A stretch of 40,443 bases of DNA from JBBKWH01 sp037968855 (GCA_037968855.1 JBBKWH010000020.1:1-40443); one strand, 5' to 3'. Numbered from the stretch's first letter, positions 31,744 through 40,443 are shown. Program-made: numbers and translations. The notes: generated by a model from the letters alone, not told the origin.

Positions 31744-33450
31744 TTATGTGTTTACAACTTCAATCCGCTGATGCTCGGCACGTTGCGCGGTGTTTTGTCG
31801 GATAGGATCGGGCATATAGGGCAAAAATTGATCAGCGCTGGCCATATGCCAAAACTGATTATAAACCTCGGCCCGTGCCTCACCACGCAGCAACGCATGG
31901 GGGTCCATGTAGTAATAATGCTTGGAAAACAGCCGAATCTGGCCATCAGGTTCACGGCGCACAATATGGAACGGCTCTAGGTCATCAGGGTGAATCACCC
32001 CGACGGCCGCCATGATCTCTGCCAAAGCAATCAAGGTTTCTTCATGAAAATTCTTGACCCGTGTGGCTTTATCGCTGACCACCAAGGCTTTTTGGCGGAA
32101 CGGGTCTTGGGTAGCAACACCAGTGGGGCATTTGTCGGTATTACAGGTGCGGGATTGAATGCAGCCCAGCGCAAACATAAAGCCGCGCGCGCTGTTACAC
32201 CAATCCGCGCCCATTGCTAGCATACGCGCCACATCAAAGCCGCTAATAATCTTGCCACTCACGCCAATCCGAATACGACCACGAATCCCCGTTCCAACCA
32301 AGGTGTTATGCACCAACAAAAAACCATCGCGTAGCGGCATGCCCACCGAGTCCATAAATTCACTGGCCGCAGCGCCCGTACCACCTTCAGCGCCATCAAT
32401 GACAATAAAGTCGGGGTAGCTGTCTTCGGCTAGCATGGCTTTGACAATTGCCATAAATTCCCACGGCTGACCAATACACAGCTTAAAGCCGACCGGCTTG
32501 CCGCCAGACAAGGCGCGTAGCTTACGAATAAACGCTAGCAGTTCTTTTGGGGTGCTAAAGGCACTATGTGCAGGTGGCGAGATACAGGCTTGGCCCACTG
32601 GAATGCCGCGTGTTTTGGCAATTTCTGGAGTGATCTTGCTGGCGGGTAATTGACCGCCCAAACCGGGTTTGGCCCCTTGGCTGAGTTTGATTTCAATCAT
32701 TTTAACTTGGGGCAGTACGGCAAGCTGCGCAAATTTTTCGGCATCAAAGCGGCCATCTTCAGTCCGGCAGCCAAAATAACCAGAGGCGATTTCCCAGACA
32801 ATATCGCCGTTGGATTCGGTGTGATAGGGGCTTAATGAGCCTTCGCCGGTATCGTGATAAAAACCGCCCATTTCTGCACCACGATTGAGTGCACGAATCG
32901 CGTTGGCCGACAACGAGCCAAAACTCATGGCCGAGATGTTAAACACCGAGGCCGAATATGGCTGAGTGCATTCACTGCCGCCAATCATGATACGAAAATC
33001 ATGGGTAGTTGGCGTCAGTGGCATCAGCGATTGGATCATCCATTCACTGCGGGCATCATACAGATTAGACAGCGTACCAAAGGCGCGGGTATCGGTCTGG
33101 CCTTTGGCCCGCTGATAGACCAAGGCACGTTGCTCGCGTGAGAACGGTACTTCGTCACGGTCTCCTTCAATAAAATACTGACGAATTTCAGGCCGAAAAT
33201 TTTCGAACAGATAGCGAAAATGCCCAGCAATCGGATAGTTACGCAAGATGGCATGATGGGTTTGTAGCCGATCATATACGCCCAAAGTCACCAAAGCCGT
33301 ACCCAAAATGATCAGCCAGAAGTGATGAAAAATCAGACCGAAGACCAGTAGCCCAATACAACTGATTAAGACCGCATAGCGAGGAACAAGACGTAACGGG
33401 TTATATATCCGTCGGTGAGCGCTGGCCGATGGCTGTGGCATGTGTTGCAT
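31744..33450 (-). CDS. FMN-binding glutamate-synthase-family protein, membrane-anchored
   Basis: A 568-residue protein. Residues about 20-60 hold two hydrophobic helices (AVLISCIGLLVFGLIFHHFWLIILGTALVTLGV). The rest is a GltB central/FMN-type TIM barrel, with ISAMSFGSLSANAIRAL, EGSLSPYH, QGAKPGLGGQLP, FIVIDGAEGGTGAA and the three-cysteine Fe-S cluster motif CIQSRTCNTDKCPTG. It has no amidotransferase domain, so it is not a complete glutamate synthase; such proteins are classed as FMN-binding glutamate synthase-family and their physiological reaction is not established. It stands alone, 128 bases downstream of the YqiJ-like gene. Confidence 0.87.
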   Translation of the reverse strand: MQHMPQPSASAHRRIYNPLRLVPRYAVLISCIGLLVFGLIFHHFWLIILGTALVTLGVYDRLQTHHAILRNYPIAGHFRYLFENFRPEIRQYFIEGDRDEVPFSREQRALVYQRAKGQTDTRAFGTLSNLYDARSEWMIQSLMPLTPTTHDFRIMIGGSECTQPYSASVFNISAMSFGSLSANAIRALNRGAEMGGFYHDTGEGSLSPYHTESNGDIVWEIASGYFGCRTEDGRFDAEKFAQLAVLPQVKMIEIKLSQGAKPGLGGQLPASKITPEIAKTRGIPVGQACISPPAHSAFSTPKELLAFIRKLRALSGGKPVGFKLCIGQPWEFMAIVKAMLAEDSYPDFIVIDGAEGGTGAAASEFMDSVGMPLRDGFLLVHNTLVGTGIRGRIRIGVSGKIISGFDVARMLAMGADWCNSARGFMFALGCIQSRTCNTDKCPTGVATQDPFRQKALVVSDKATRVKNFHEETLIALAEIMAAVGVIHPDDLEPFHIVRREPDGQIRLFSKHYYYMDPHALLRGEARAEVYNQFWHMASADQFLPYMPDPIRQNTAQRAEHQRIEVVNT

Positions 33451-33578
33451 GGCTAACCTCTACGAAGCTTTGGAGTATTATTGGCTATGCTATGGTGGCT
33501 TTGATTCAGCATAACGTGAGTATGACCAGTCATCATGCATGCCGTATCGTGATTCGGTGCGCGCACTGTAGTGTTTTG

Positions 33579-34217
33579 TCAGTTCATTGAATGATGATGC
33601 GGTTGAACATCATGTTGAATATCACGCAGACGTGCGCGGTAATACACCTCGGCTTTGTGGGTCAACACAACCTCACTGCCATTGGCCAGCTCACCCATTT
33701 CGGGTTCGACCTGAATGTAATGCAGTCGGCCATGCTGATCGCGGACGCGGGCCTGAACGGGCTGGCCTATACGGGCTGTGCCACCACAAATGGTTGCCAT
33801 GCGACCAATTAATCGCAGTTCGACTGGCGGTTTGGTCGTTGACCAATCAATCAGTGAGCGCCGGACCCGCAGACCCAATGCGCGCACCAGCAGCAACGCG
33901 CATAGTAATGCGATTGGTGTGGCTAACCAGTGGCTTAAAAATGCACCAAACCATTGCCAACTGATGCCTTGAATAATCAAGCCCGTGATCGAAAAACCAA
34001 ACAGCAGTAATAAAATCAAAATTAGGCTAGGGACTTTGCCCAGATGCAACCATGCACATTGCGTGCTGCGATGTTGCGCCAAAAAATGATCAAACGCAGT
34101 CGAGGGGCTAGAGTGAAAGACTAAGCCTCCAAGTTCGAGGCCAATGACGATCAATAGCAGTGCCATGGACAAACTAAAAGGCCATAGACCGGTTGACGTT
34201 AGGGTCATTACTTCCAT
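33579..34217 (-). CDS. YqiJ-like inner-membrane OB-fold protein
   Basis: A 212-residue protein of YqiJ length. Three hydrophobic segments (about residues 12-34, 59-83 and 91-112) precede a C-terminal domain with GRMATICGGTARIGQPVQARVRDQHGRLHYIQVEPE, which reads as the NfeD/YqiJ-type OB fold. YqiJ genes usually precede a flotillin-like gene (yqiK); none is next to this one, so its partner is missing or elsewhere. Function in membrane microdomains is inferred from the family only. Confidence 0.7.
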   Translation of the reverse strand: MEVMTLTSTGLWPFSLSMALLLIVIGLELGGLVFHSSPSTAFDHFLAQHRSTQCAWLHLGKVPSLILILLLLFGFSITGLIIQGISWQWFGAFLSHWLATPIALLCALLLVRALGLRVRRSLIDWSTTKPPVELRLIGRMATICGGTARIGQPVQARVRDQHGRLHYIQVEPEMGELANGSEVVLTHKAEVYYRARLRDIQHDVQPHHHSMN

Positions 34218-34338
34218 GTTGCAATCCTCGACGATCCTGTCGATAGCGTGTTGTTGTTTTATCTCACCTTTGCCAGATCATACTGGCAGCACGCCAAATG
34301 TGATTTTGGGGTGTGGTGGGATCGACTGAAAGTGTGCC

Positions 34339-34369
34339 ACCAACCGCGCGCAATCGCTACGCGGTTGGT
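34339..34369 (-). terminator. Stem-loop behind the Rieske gene
   Basis: ACCAACCGCG (34339-34348) and CGCGGTTGGT (34360-34369) form a perfect GC-rich 10-bp stem with an 11-nt loop, 10 bases after the Rieske stop. The minus strand shows no T run after it, so it is a plausible but not classical terminator. Confidence 0.5.
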
Positions 34370-34379
34370 CTAAAGCCAG

Positions 34380-34703
34380 CTAGCCTTCGATCAGATAAAT
34401 CCCACCATCTGAATGTACTTTGATCGGAATTGGCTTAAGGGATTGGTTTTTGCACGGGCCAAACACGCATTCACCATTTTCAACCTGAAATAATGCGCCA
34501 TGATTGGCACACATCAGATACTCGTGATCCATGTCCATAAACTGCTGCTCTTGAAACTCCAAAGAGATACCAAGATGTGGGCAGCGATTAAGATAGGCAT
34601 AAAACATGCCATCCCGACTGGCCACAATCACTTCGCCTCGTGGGGTATCAAAGCTACGGGCGTCACGATCATTGATCTGATCAGTTTTGCATAACAGTTC
34701 CAT
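34380..34703 (-). CDS. Rieske [2Fe-2S] ferredoxin-like protein
   Basis: A 107-residue small Rieske protein. The cluster motifs are CPHLG and CANHGA (Cys-x-His ... Cys-x2-His), with a spacing as in other small soluble Rieske ferredoxins. The DGGIYLIEG end is typical. It is likely an electron carrier for an oxygenase, but no oxygenase is next to it. The ATG at 34703 is preferred to a TTG six codons upstream. It follows the adenosine kinase gene by 21 bases and is probably cotranscribed. Confidence 0.88.
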   Translation of the reverse strand: MELLCKTDQINDRDARSFDTPRGEVIVASRDGMFYAYLNRCPHLGISLEFQEQQFMDMDHEYLMCANHGALFQVENGECVFGPCKNQSLKPIPIKVHSDGGIYLIEG

Positions 34704-34724
34704 GTGAAGGTACTCGTACAAAGT

Positions 34725-35732
34725 TTAGGCTTGTTGACTGACCATTTGATGCAAGATCTGTGCATAGCGCTGACGTGGCAGGCGTGGGCCGTATTGTTCC
34801 ACCACCGCAGATGCCACCGCAGTGGCCAAATAACCACAATCCACTAAGGTGAAATTCTGGCTCATTCCATACAAAAATCCACCGGCAAAGCCATCGCCAG
34901 CGCCATTGGTATCCAGCACTTGAGTGACGGTTTGTGGTGGGATCGGTTGAATAATCCCATTCGGCTTGCCAATCACTGCACCTTTGGCGCCAAGCGTCAC
35001 CACCACCAATGGACTATAAGTTTGCAATTGCGCAATGGCAGCATTCAGATCAGTTTGTTCGGTAAACAACAGTGCTTCCATTTCGTTGCAGAACAAAATA
35101 TCCACGCCGCCTTCAAGCATTTCTAGCAGGCCATGCTTGGCATATTGAACCATGGCAGGATCAGACAGACTAATGGCGATCTTGCTGCCTTGCGCACGGG
35201 CGAGTTCACGCACAACGGTCACGGCGGCACGCGCGCTGTCACTGGTCGCCAGATAGCCTTCGATATACAAAAAGCGTGCGCCTTTAAGTGGCTCTAAATC
35301 AACTTGAGCAGGGGACAATGCAGCGGTAATGCCCAAATGGGTCTGCATGGTGCGTTCGCCATCTGGCGTGACCAGCACCACACAGCTACCCGTCTGGCCG
35401 ACTTCTTGCGAGATGGGCGAGGTCTGTACACCAGCACTGGCCAAATCAGCCAGATAAAAACTGCCAGCGTCGTCATCACCTACGCGGCAGGCATAAAACG
35501 TAGATGCACCCAGCGCAGCAACCGCAAACGCAGTATTGGCAGCCGACCCACCACTGACTTGGCCATTGGCGGTGGTATGTTGATTGAGCAGGCTGATTAA
35601 GCCTTCTTGTTGAGCGGATTCGGCCAGTTGCATGGTGCCTTTTTGCAAGTCACAGCGAACCAGTAGTGCGTCATCGACCGGATATTCACGGTCAACCAAG
35701 GCGTTTCCAATCGCGTAAAGATCCAGACTCAT
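34725..35732 (-). CDS. PfkB-family sugar/nucleoside kinase, adenosine kinase-like
   Basis: A 335-residue ribokinase-fold kinase. It starts with LYAIGNALVDREYPV; the substrate-binding GGSAANTAFAVAALG and the catalytic PfkB signature DTNGAGDGFAGGFLYG (Asp base, anion hole) are complete. The overall layout follows bacterial adenosine kinase-type proteins, which phosphorylate adenosine to AMP; substrate is inferred. Length is normal. The Rieske gene lies 21 bases downstream in the same direction; the 292 bases upstream are a divergent region to the M16 peptidase. Confidence 0.86.
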   Translation of the reverse strand: MSLDLYAIGNALVDREYPVDDALLVRCDLQKGTMQLAESAQQEGLISLLNQHTTANGQVSGGSAANTAFAVAALGASTFYACRVGDDDAGSFYLADLASAGVQTSPISQEVGQTGSCVVLVTPDGERTMQTHLGITAALSPAQVDLEPLKGARFLYIEGYLATSDSARAAVTVVRELARAQGSKIAISLSDPAMVQYAKHGLLEMLEGGVDILFCNEMEALLFTEQTDLNAAIAQLQTYSPLVVVTLGAKGAVIGKPNGIIQPIPPQTVTQVLDTNGAGDGFAGGFLYGMSQNFTLVDCGYLATAVASAVVEQYGPRLPRQRYAQILHQMVSQQA

Positions 35733-35957
35733 GTTTATTTTCCTTGCTGTTTTGCAATCAGATCATGCGGATGCTGCCGAGTGTGTCAGGCAACGACGCG
35801 CCGAACAATTACCGTTTGTAGCCAAATGACGTTGATTGTGTGGTTGATCTGGCTTGAATCCGCCATCACGTCATTCATCTGACGGGCAGTTGTCTCAACG
35901 CTTGGTGAATCAACCAACAATCGCGGCGTGTTTATGGTGCGTTTGTGGTCTGTTGCC

Positions 35958-35986
35958 TTGTTTTATCAGTGTCTCGGCCTTATGTT
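35958..35986 (+). promoter_or_regulatory. Weak candidate promoter of the M16 peptidase
   Basis: TTGTTT (35958-35963) and TATGTT (35981-35986) are 17 bases apart, 38 bases before the ATG at 36025. Hexamer matches are only 3/6 and 4/6. The rest of the 292-base region to the divergent kinase shows nothing else I can name. Confidence 0.3.
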
Positions 35987-36024
35987 GGGAGATTCGTTTG
36001 TTGTCATGTCCACATGGAGTCTGC

Positions 36025-38961
36025 ATGAATATCGCCGTTTCCCCAGAAATTCAGATTCACCCTGCGTTTGAGTGGGTACGCCGTACGCCAATTGACGCGC
36101 TATCGGTCGAGTTATTGGAGTTTCGCCATCGGGTCACTGGCGCTGCACATTTTCATTTGGCCGCAGACAATGACGAAAACGTCTTTGTAGTCGGTTTTCG
36201 TACCCAGCCGATGGATTCACGCGGGGTGGCGCATATTTTGGAGCACACCGCATTGTGTGGCTCTGAGCGTTTTCCGGTGCGCGATCCGTTCTTTTCGATG
36301 ATCCGTCGGTCACTCAATACCTTTATGAATGCGTTTACCGCATCTGATTGGACCGCATATCCGTTTGCCACCCAAAACCAAACCGATTTTTTTAATTTGC
36401 TGTCGGTGTATTTGGATGCGGCATTTTTTCCGCGCTTGCACCCACTGGATTTTGCCCAAGAAGGTATTCGGGTTGAGCTAGAAGACGGCAAGCCGGTGTT
36501 TAAAGGCATTGTGTTTAACGAAATGAAAGGCGCGATGAGTTCGCCGACCGATCAGTTGTATCATCGCTTGGCCCATCATTTGTATCCGCAGACCACCTAT
36601 CATTATAACTCTGGTGGTGATCCTGCGTTGATTCCAGATCTGACCCATCAAGATCTGCTTAACTTTCATCAAAGCCATTATCATCCATCTAATGCGGTGT
36701 TGATGACCTTTGGTAACTTGTCGCCACTCACGCTCCAGACTGAGTTTGAAAGCAAAGCCTTGCATCGCTTTAGTGCTGGCCCACGTCGCCATCCGGTGCC
36801 GGAGCAGCGCTTGGCCGAACCATTGCGCGTGACCGATTTTTATGCGGTGGATGAACCGGATTTAAGCGCCAAAACCCATCAAGTGATGGCGTGGCTATTG
36901 CCGCCGTCAACCGATATGCAGATGCGTTTAACCATGCGTTTGATCGAAGGCGTGTTGCTTGAAGATTCGTCCTCGCCATTGCGTCAGTATCTAGAGACCT
37001 GCGGCTTGGGCGAGTCACCATCGCCGCTGTTGGGTGTGGACGATAGCAATTTTGAGATGACCTTTTATTGCGGCATTCAAGGCAGTGAGGCCGATCAAGC
37101 CGATGCCTTTGAAGCCGGTGTGATGGGCGTGCTGACTCGTGTCGCCTCTGCCCCGATAGATGCGGATGCGATTGACGCGGTGCTGCATCAAATTGAACTG
37201 AATCAACGCGAAATTGGCGGCGACGGTACGCCGTATGGTTTGCAACTGTTGTTGAATGGCTTGTCCTGCGCCATTCAAGATGGTGATCCCTTGGCGGTAT
37301 GGCAGTTGGAGCCGCTGTTGCAGTCGTTGCGCCAGCAATTGGCCGACCCGATGTGGTTGCCACGTCAAATTCAGCAGCATTTGATTGACAATAATCACCG
37401 CGTCCGTCTGACCTTATGCCCCGACGCCTCATTGACCGAGCAAATGCAAGCTGCCGAGCAAGCACGCTTGGATCAGATCGAAGCGACCTTGGATGATGAC
37501 AAGCGCGAACAGTTGATCGAACAAGCCAGTGCGCTGGCCGAGCGTCAAGCCGCAGTCGATGACTTGAGTATCTTGCCCAAAGTGGGTCTAGAGGACGTTC
37601 CTGCTAGTCTGAAAATCGCGCAAGGTGAGGTGGTCAGTCTGTCTTTAGGCGCGCTGTCTGCGCCGTTGTATCGTTATGCAGCAGGTACCAATGGTCTGTA
37701 CTACCAACAAGTATTAATGCCTGTCCCATCGGCCTTATTAGATACACCATTGATGTCGATTTATGTCTCGTTGTTTGGCGAGCTTGGTGCAGCGGACATG
37801 GATTATCTGCAACTGCAACAAGCGCAAACCGCCTGTAGTGGTGGTGTGCATATGGGCGCAAGCCTACGTACCAAGATTAGCGATGGCGAGCAAATCAGTG
37901 CATGGATTGTCTTATCGACCAAGTCGCTGGCGAGCAGCAAGCAAGCGATGCAGTTACTACGCACCGCCTTTGAGTCCTTACGCTTTGACGAAACCGACCG
38001 GATTGTCGAGCTATTGCAGCAGCGCAAATCGCGTTGGCAGTCGCGCTTGTCTGGCTCTGGTCATAGCTATGCCATGCAAACGGCGGCCCGTAATTTAAGC
38101 GCGTTGGCCCGTCACGAATACCGCAATGGTGGCTTACCGGCCTTTTTGTGGCTGCGTGATCTATTGCAACGTGCCGAAACGGATCAGCAAGTGATTCCAC
38201 AATTAATTAGCGATCTACAAGCCTTGCATCAACAGATCTTGAGCTTGCCGCAAGAGTATCTGTTGATTGCAGAACCTGCGCGTCTGGACGAGCTACAGGC
38301 TGATTTGGCGCAGGTATGGACAAGCCCTATTCAGACCAACGCCATGGCTGAGATGACCCTTGGTCAACCAACGTTGCCTACGGCCAACGCAGACTTGGCA
38401 TGGTTGATTCAGGCCAATGTGCAGTTTTGTGCGGTGGCCTATCCGGCACCACCAGTCGATCATCCTGATACGGCAGCGTTGATGGTGCTGGGGCCGTATT
38501 TGCGTAATGGCTTTTTGCATCGGGCATTGCGTGAGCAAGGCGGCGCGTATGGCGGTGGTGCGGGTTACGATGGCAACGCTTGTGCCTTTCGTTTCTTTAG
38601 TTACCGCGATCCGCGCTTGGCCGAGACCTTTGCCGACTTCAACGCCAGCCTAGATTGGCTACGCAACACGCCGCAAGAGCCGTATCAGCTAGAAGAAGCG
38701 ATCTTAGGCATTATGGCCAGTATGGACAAACCCGGTTCGCCTGCCGGTGAGGCGGTCACGGCCTGTCATTCGGCCTTACATGGCCGAACGCCAGCACGTC
38801 GTCAAGCACTGCGCCAAGCCTTGCTTGCGGTCACTGTGGATGACTTGCAACGGGTTGCCGCGCAGTATTTAACGGTTGATCAAGGTCATCGTGCCGTGGT
38901 TGCGCCGTATGGCAAATCCGACGAGCTGACCAAGATGGGCTTTGTGATTGAGCGAGTCTAA
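36025..38961 (+). CDS. M16C metallopeptidase, presequence protease (PreP)-like
   Basis: A 978-residue peptidasome, the usual length of M16C enzymes, made of four homologous half-domains. The inverted zinc motif HILEH is at residues 70-74, with a downstream Glu in EGIRVELED (151) or VFNEMKG (166). EQGGAYGGGAGY near the C-terminus is the conserved substrate-binding segment of the second half. These enzymes degrade short unstructured peptides in a closed chamber; no signal peptide is visible, so the protein is probably cytoplasmic. A GGAG 5 bases before the ATG at 36025 decides the start over a 57-codon upstream extension. Confidence 0.92.
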   Translation: MNIAVSPEIQIHPAFEWVRRTPIDALSVELLEFRHRVTGAAHFHLAADNDENVFVVGFRTQPMDSRGVAHILEHTALCGSERFPVRDPFFSMIRRSLNTFMNAFTASDWTAYPFATQNQTDFFNLLSVYLDAAFFPRLHPLDFAQEGIRVELEDGKPVFKGIVFNEMKGAMSSPTDQLYHRLAHHLYPQTTYHYNSGGDPALIPDLTHQDLLNFHQSHYHPSNAVLMTFGNLSPLTLQTEFESKALHRFSAGPRRHPVPEQRLAEPLRVTDFYAVDEPDLSAKTHQVMAWLLPPSTDMQMRLTMRLIEGVLLEDSSSPLRQYLETCGLGESPSPLLGVDDSNFEMTFYCGIQGSEADQADAFEAGVMGVLTRVASAPIDADAIDAVLHQIELNQREIGGDGTPYGLQLLLNGLSCAIQDGDPLAVWQLEPLLQSLRQQLADPMWLPRQIQQHLIDNNHRVRLTLCPDASLTEQMQAAEQARLDQIEATLDDDKREQLIEQASALAERQAAVDDLSILPKVGLEDVPASLKIAQGEVVSLSLGALSAPLYRYAAGTNGLYYQQVLMPVPSALLDTPLMSIYVSLFGELGAADMDYLQLQQAQTACSGGVHMGASLRTKISDGEQISAWIVLSTKSLASSKQAMQLLRTAFESLRFDETDRIVELLQQRKSRWQSRLSGSGHSYAMQTAARNLSALARHEYRNGGLPAFLWLRDLLQRAETDQQVIPQLISDLQALHQQILSLPQEYLLIAEPARLDELQADLAQVWTSPIQTNAMAEMTLGQPTLPTANADLAWLIQANVQFCAVAYPAPPVDHPDTAALMVLGPYLRNGFLHRALREQGGAYGGGAGYDGNACAFRFFSYRDPRLAETFADFNASLDWLRNTPQEPYQLEEAILGIMASMDKPGSPAGEAVTACHSALHGRTPARRQALRQALLAVTVDDLQRVAAQYLTVDQGHRAVVAPYGKSDELTKMGFVIERV

Positions 38962-39034
38962 GCACCCATCGGGGTCTAAGTCAGCATCACGCACTGCCAA
39001 TCCATGCTCTATCGACCTGCGGCCCCAATTGCCT

Positions 39035-39913
39035 ATGCGCAACGGGGTCGGCGCAAGTCGGGTCTGGCTGCCCAGCGGCGATTGGGTCACGGTGTTGGAT
39101 TTTTTGGTTGATAAATTTAATCAGCTAGATCGGCAAACGTGGCTTGAGCGCTTACATGCGGGCACGGTGTTAGATGCGCTCGGCCACGTGGTCGCGCCTG
39201 ATGCCGCGTACACCGCCGAAAGCTGCCTGTATTACTACCGCCAATTGGCCTACGAGACGCCCATTCCCTTTACCGAGCAAATTCTCTACCAAGACGAGCA
39301 TCTGTTGGTGGTGGATAAACCGCATTTTTTACCAGTCATTCCATCGGGGCGTTTTGTGCAGCAATGTTTGCTCACTCGTCTAAAGCAACGCTTTGATCAT
39401 GCCGACATCGCGCCGATCCATCGGCTTGACCGCGAGACGGCAGGGGTGATGCTGTGGTCGATGAACCGCAGCAGTCGCAATGCCTATCAGCAGCTATTCC
39501 GCGAGCGACGGGTGCAAAAAACCTATGAAGCCATTGCGGGCTATCGGCCTGATTTGGTGTTGCCGCACGTGCACCGTAGCCGCATGGTTAAAGGCGAACC
39601 GTTTTTTCGGATGATGGAAGTGGACGGCGAGCCAAACTCAGAAACCTTGATTGAGTTGATTGGTCTGCAAGGGGATCGGGCGCATTATCGGCTTAAGCCA
39701 CACACCGGCCAGCAGCATCAGTTGCGCGTGCATTTGGCCAGTTTGGGGATTGGCATTGTCAACGACCCGTTTTATCCCAACTTGCAGCCAGACAAAGGCG
39801 ATGATTTTCGGCATCCGTTGCAATTGCTGGCGCGGTCAATTGCCTTTGTTGATCCGCTGACGGGGCAAGATCGGGTGTTTGACAGCGCCTTACGGCTAGA
39901 TGGCGTTGAATAA
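39035..39913 (+). CDS. RluA-family pseudouridine synthase
   Basis: A protein of about 292 residues with the catalytic motif HRLDRETAG (Asp132 with this start), YQDEHLLVVDKPHFLPVIPSG before it, and the later GEPNSETLIELIG, KPHTGQQHQLRVHLASLG and NDPFYP, all RluA/RluC/RluD-class. It resembles the tRNA position 32 / 23S rRNA pseudouridine synthase group, which lacks an S4 domain; target RNA is inferred. The start is uncertain: no ribosome binding site marks the ATG at 39035, and a TTG at 38948 (321 residues, overlapping the peptidase stop) is the other option. Cotranscription with the peptidase gene is likely. Confidence 0.85.
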   Translation: MRNGVGASRVWLPSGDWVTVLDFLVDKFNQLDRQTWLERLHAGTVLDALGHVVAPDAAYTAESCLYYYRQLAYETPIPFTEQILYQDEHLLVVDKPHFLPVIPSGRFVQQCLLTRLKQRFDHADIAPIHRLDRETAGVMLWSMNRSSRNAYQQLFRERRVQKTYEAIAGYRPDLVLPHVHRSRMVKGEPFFRMMEVDGEPNSETLIELIGLQGDRAHYRLKPHTGQQHQLRVHLASLGIGIVNDPFYPNLQPDKGDDFRHPLQLLARSIAFVDPLTGQDRVFDSALRLDGVE

Positions 39914-39935
39914 ATGACCACATTGGAACAAACAC

Positions 39936-40343
39936 ATGAACATCACATTGCCATCGCTCACTGATCTGCATTGGCCACAAGATTTACCACGACTGACCAG
40001 CACTGTACTGACCCAACAAAATGGCTTGTGGTATTGGCAAGGGCTGCCGTTTACGGGATATCTATATCAGATCGTGAGCCAACGACACGTCGAGGGCTTT
40101 TATGTAGAGCAAGGGATGGTGATTGCACCATATTTTCCGGAATTGCTGGCATCGTGCTGTGCGGCATATGGGTTAGAAATTCAATCTACGATTGATATCA
40201 GTGGGTTTGGTTTTGATGACTTTCTTGGGCATACTCAATATGGCACCGTTAACATGCCCTATTATTTGCATGGTATGACTTATAATGATCGTCAACAACT
40301 TTTCGTAGATGACCAACTCTTTACAGCTTGGATTCAAACTTGA
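39936..40343 (+). CDS. Unrecognised 135-residue protein
   Basis: I do not recognise a family. The N-terminal half contains NGLWYWQGLPFTGYLYQI and VEGFYVEQGMVIAPYF, which resemble a MORN-like (GxPFxGxxY) repeat as in YwqK-type proteins, and the C-terminal half is aromatic and acidic (ISGFGFDDFLGHTQYGT). No signal peptide or transmembrane segment is visible. It begins 22 bases after the pseudouridine synthase. Its last codons (WIQT and the stop) lie within what may be the left end of the IS30 element, so the original C-terminus could have been replaced. Confidence 0.6.
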   Translation: MNITLPSLTDLHWPQDLPRLTSTVLTQQNGLWYWQGLPFTGYLYQIVSQRHVEGFYVEQGMVIAPYFPELLASCCAAYGLEIQSTIDISGFGFDDFLGHTQYGTVNMPYYLHGMTYNDRQQLFVDDQLFTAWIQT

Positions 40344-40346
40344 AGT

Positions 40347-40373
40347 GCAACACCCTATAAATTAAGGTGTTGC
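40347..40373. repeat. Palindrome before the IS30-type transposase start
   Basis: GCAACACC (40347-40354) and GGTGTTGC (40366-40373) are an 8-bp inverted repeat around an 11-nt AT-rich spacer, ending one base before the ATG. In mRNA it would sequester the start region, which could limit transposase synthesis from read-through transcripts. Confidence 0.55.
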
Positions 40374-40374
40374 C

Positions 40375-40443
40375 ATGACCTATCATCATCTCAGCCTCGA
40401 CGAACGTAATCAAATCCAGCAACGACTCAATCAGGGACATACG
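40375..40443 (+). CDS. IS30-family transposase, N-terminal fragment (cut by the window end)
   Basis: The 23 visible codons read MTYHHLSLDERNQIQQRLNQ followed by GHT. This is the start of the N-terminal helix-turn-helix of IS30 transposases, whose members typically begin YxxLTxxERxxIxxLLxxGxS. The catalytic DDE part is beyond the window. Confidence 0.8.
   Translation, partial: MTYHHLSLDERNQIQQRLNQGHT

Larger units (their letters stand above)
40331..40443 (+). mobile_element. Left end of an IS30-family insertion sequence (runs off the window)
   Basis: A probable terminal region begins around 40331 (GATTCAAACTTGAAGTGCAA) just before an IS30-like transposase start. A palindrome, GCAACACC (40347-40354) with GGTGTTGC (40366-40373), lies immediately before the ATG and may be part of the end or a translational control hairpin. 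The exact end needs the right-hand half, which is outside. Confidence 0.5.

Noticed and set aside
35854..36024. 57-codon extension of the M16 peptidase
   Set aside because: The GGAG ribosome binding site and the family start fit the ATG at 36025; the extension is Cys-rich without a signal-peptide pattern.

Overview
This window looks like chromosomal DNA of a gammaproteobacterium. The order ybgC-tolQ-tolR-tolA-tolB-pal, the holB-pilZ-tatD block, the minor pseudopilin operon gspHIJK, and ftsY, kdsB and ruvAB all fit that class. Sequence flavour (long Ala/Lys TolA, lipase type, LCAD-like acyl-CoA dehydrogenase, IS30/IS630 elements) makes me think of a moderate-GC member of the Moraxellaceae, but I could not run a search, so the family is a guess.

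Layout. 1-5994 is accessory DNA: an RHS/YD-repeat polymorphic toxin with an AT-rich C-terminal tip, a tightly overlapping Sel1-like gene that is probably its immunity gene, an IS630-family element whose transposase is split by an A8 tract, and a 57-bp inverted-repeat element. 5995-9429 holds ybiB (minus) divergent from an LCAD-like acyl-CoA dehydrogenase, then a membrane-anchored lipase. 9467-14633 is the minus-strand tol-pal operon (ybgC, tolQRAB, pal). 14776-17683 carries three minus-strand genes (double zinc-ribbon protein, DUF4105-type envelope protein, small lipoprotein) between ybgC and ruvB, an insertion into the usual ruv/tol neighbourhood. 17873-20901 is ruvB, ruvA and a dGTPase on the minus strand, divergent from an unusual DUF3565-HTH fusion regulator.

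21859-28337 is a plus-strand run: kdsB, holB, pilZ, tatD, a TetR regulator and gspH-I-J-K, the last five with overlapping stops and starts. 28468-34703 mixes strands: a kinesin-light-chain-type TPR protein, a QueD/PTPS-like enzyme, ftsY, an FMN-binding glutamate-synthase-like protein, a YqiJ-like membrane protein and a Rieske protein behind an adenosine kinase-like PfkB enzyme. 36025-39913 has an M16C (PreP-like) metallopeptidase followed by an RluA-type pseudouridine synthase. The window ends with an unrecognised 135-aa protein and the first 23 codons of an IS30-family transposase.

Most of the window is housekeeping: envelope integrity (Tol-Pal), recombination (RuvAB), SRP targeting (FtsY), LPS Kdo activation (KdsB), clamp loading (HolB), type IV pili (PilZ) and type II secretion (GspHIJK). 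The most promising places for something less described are the RHS tip plus Sel1-like pair, the DUF3565-HTH fusion, and the three-gene envelope cassette between ruvB and ybgC. I saw no tRNA, rRNA or CRISPR array.
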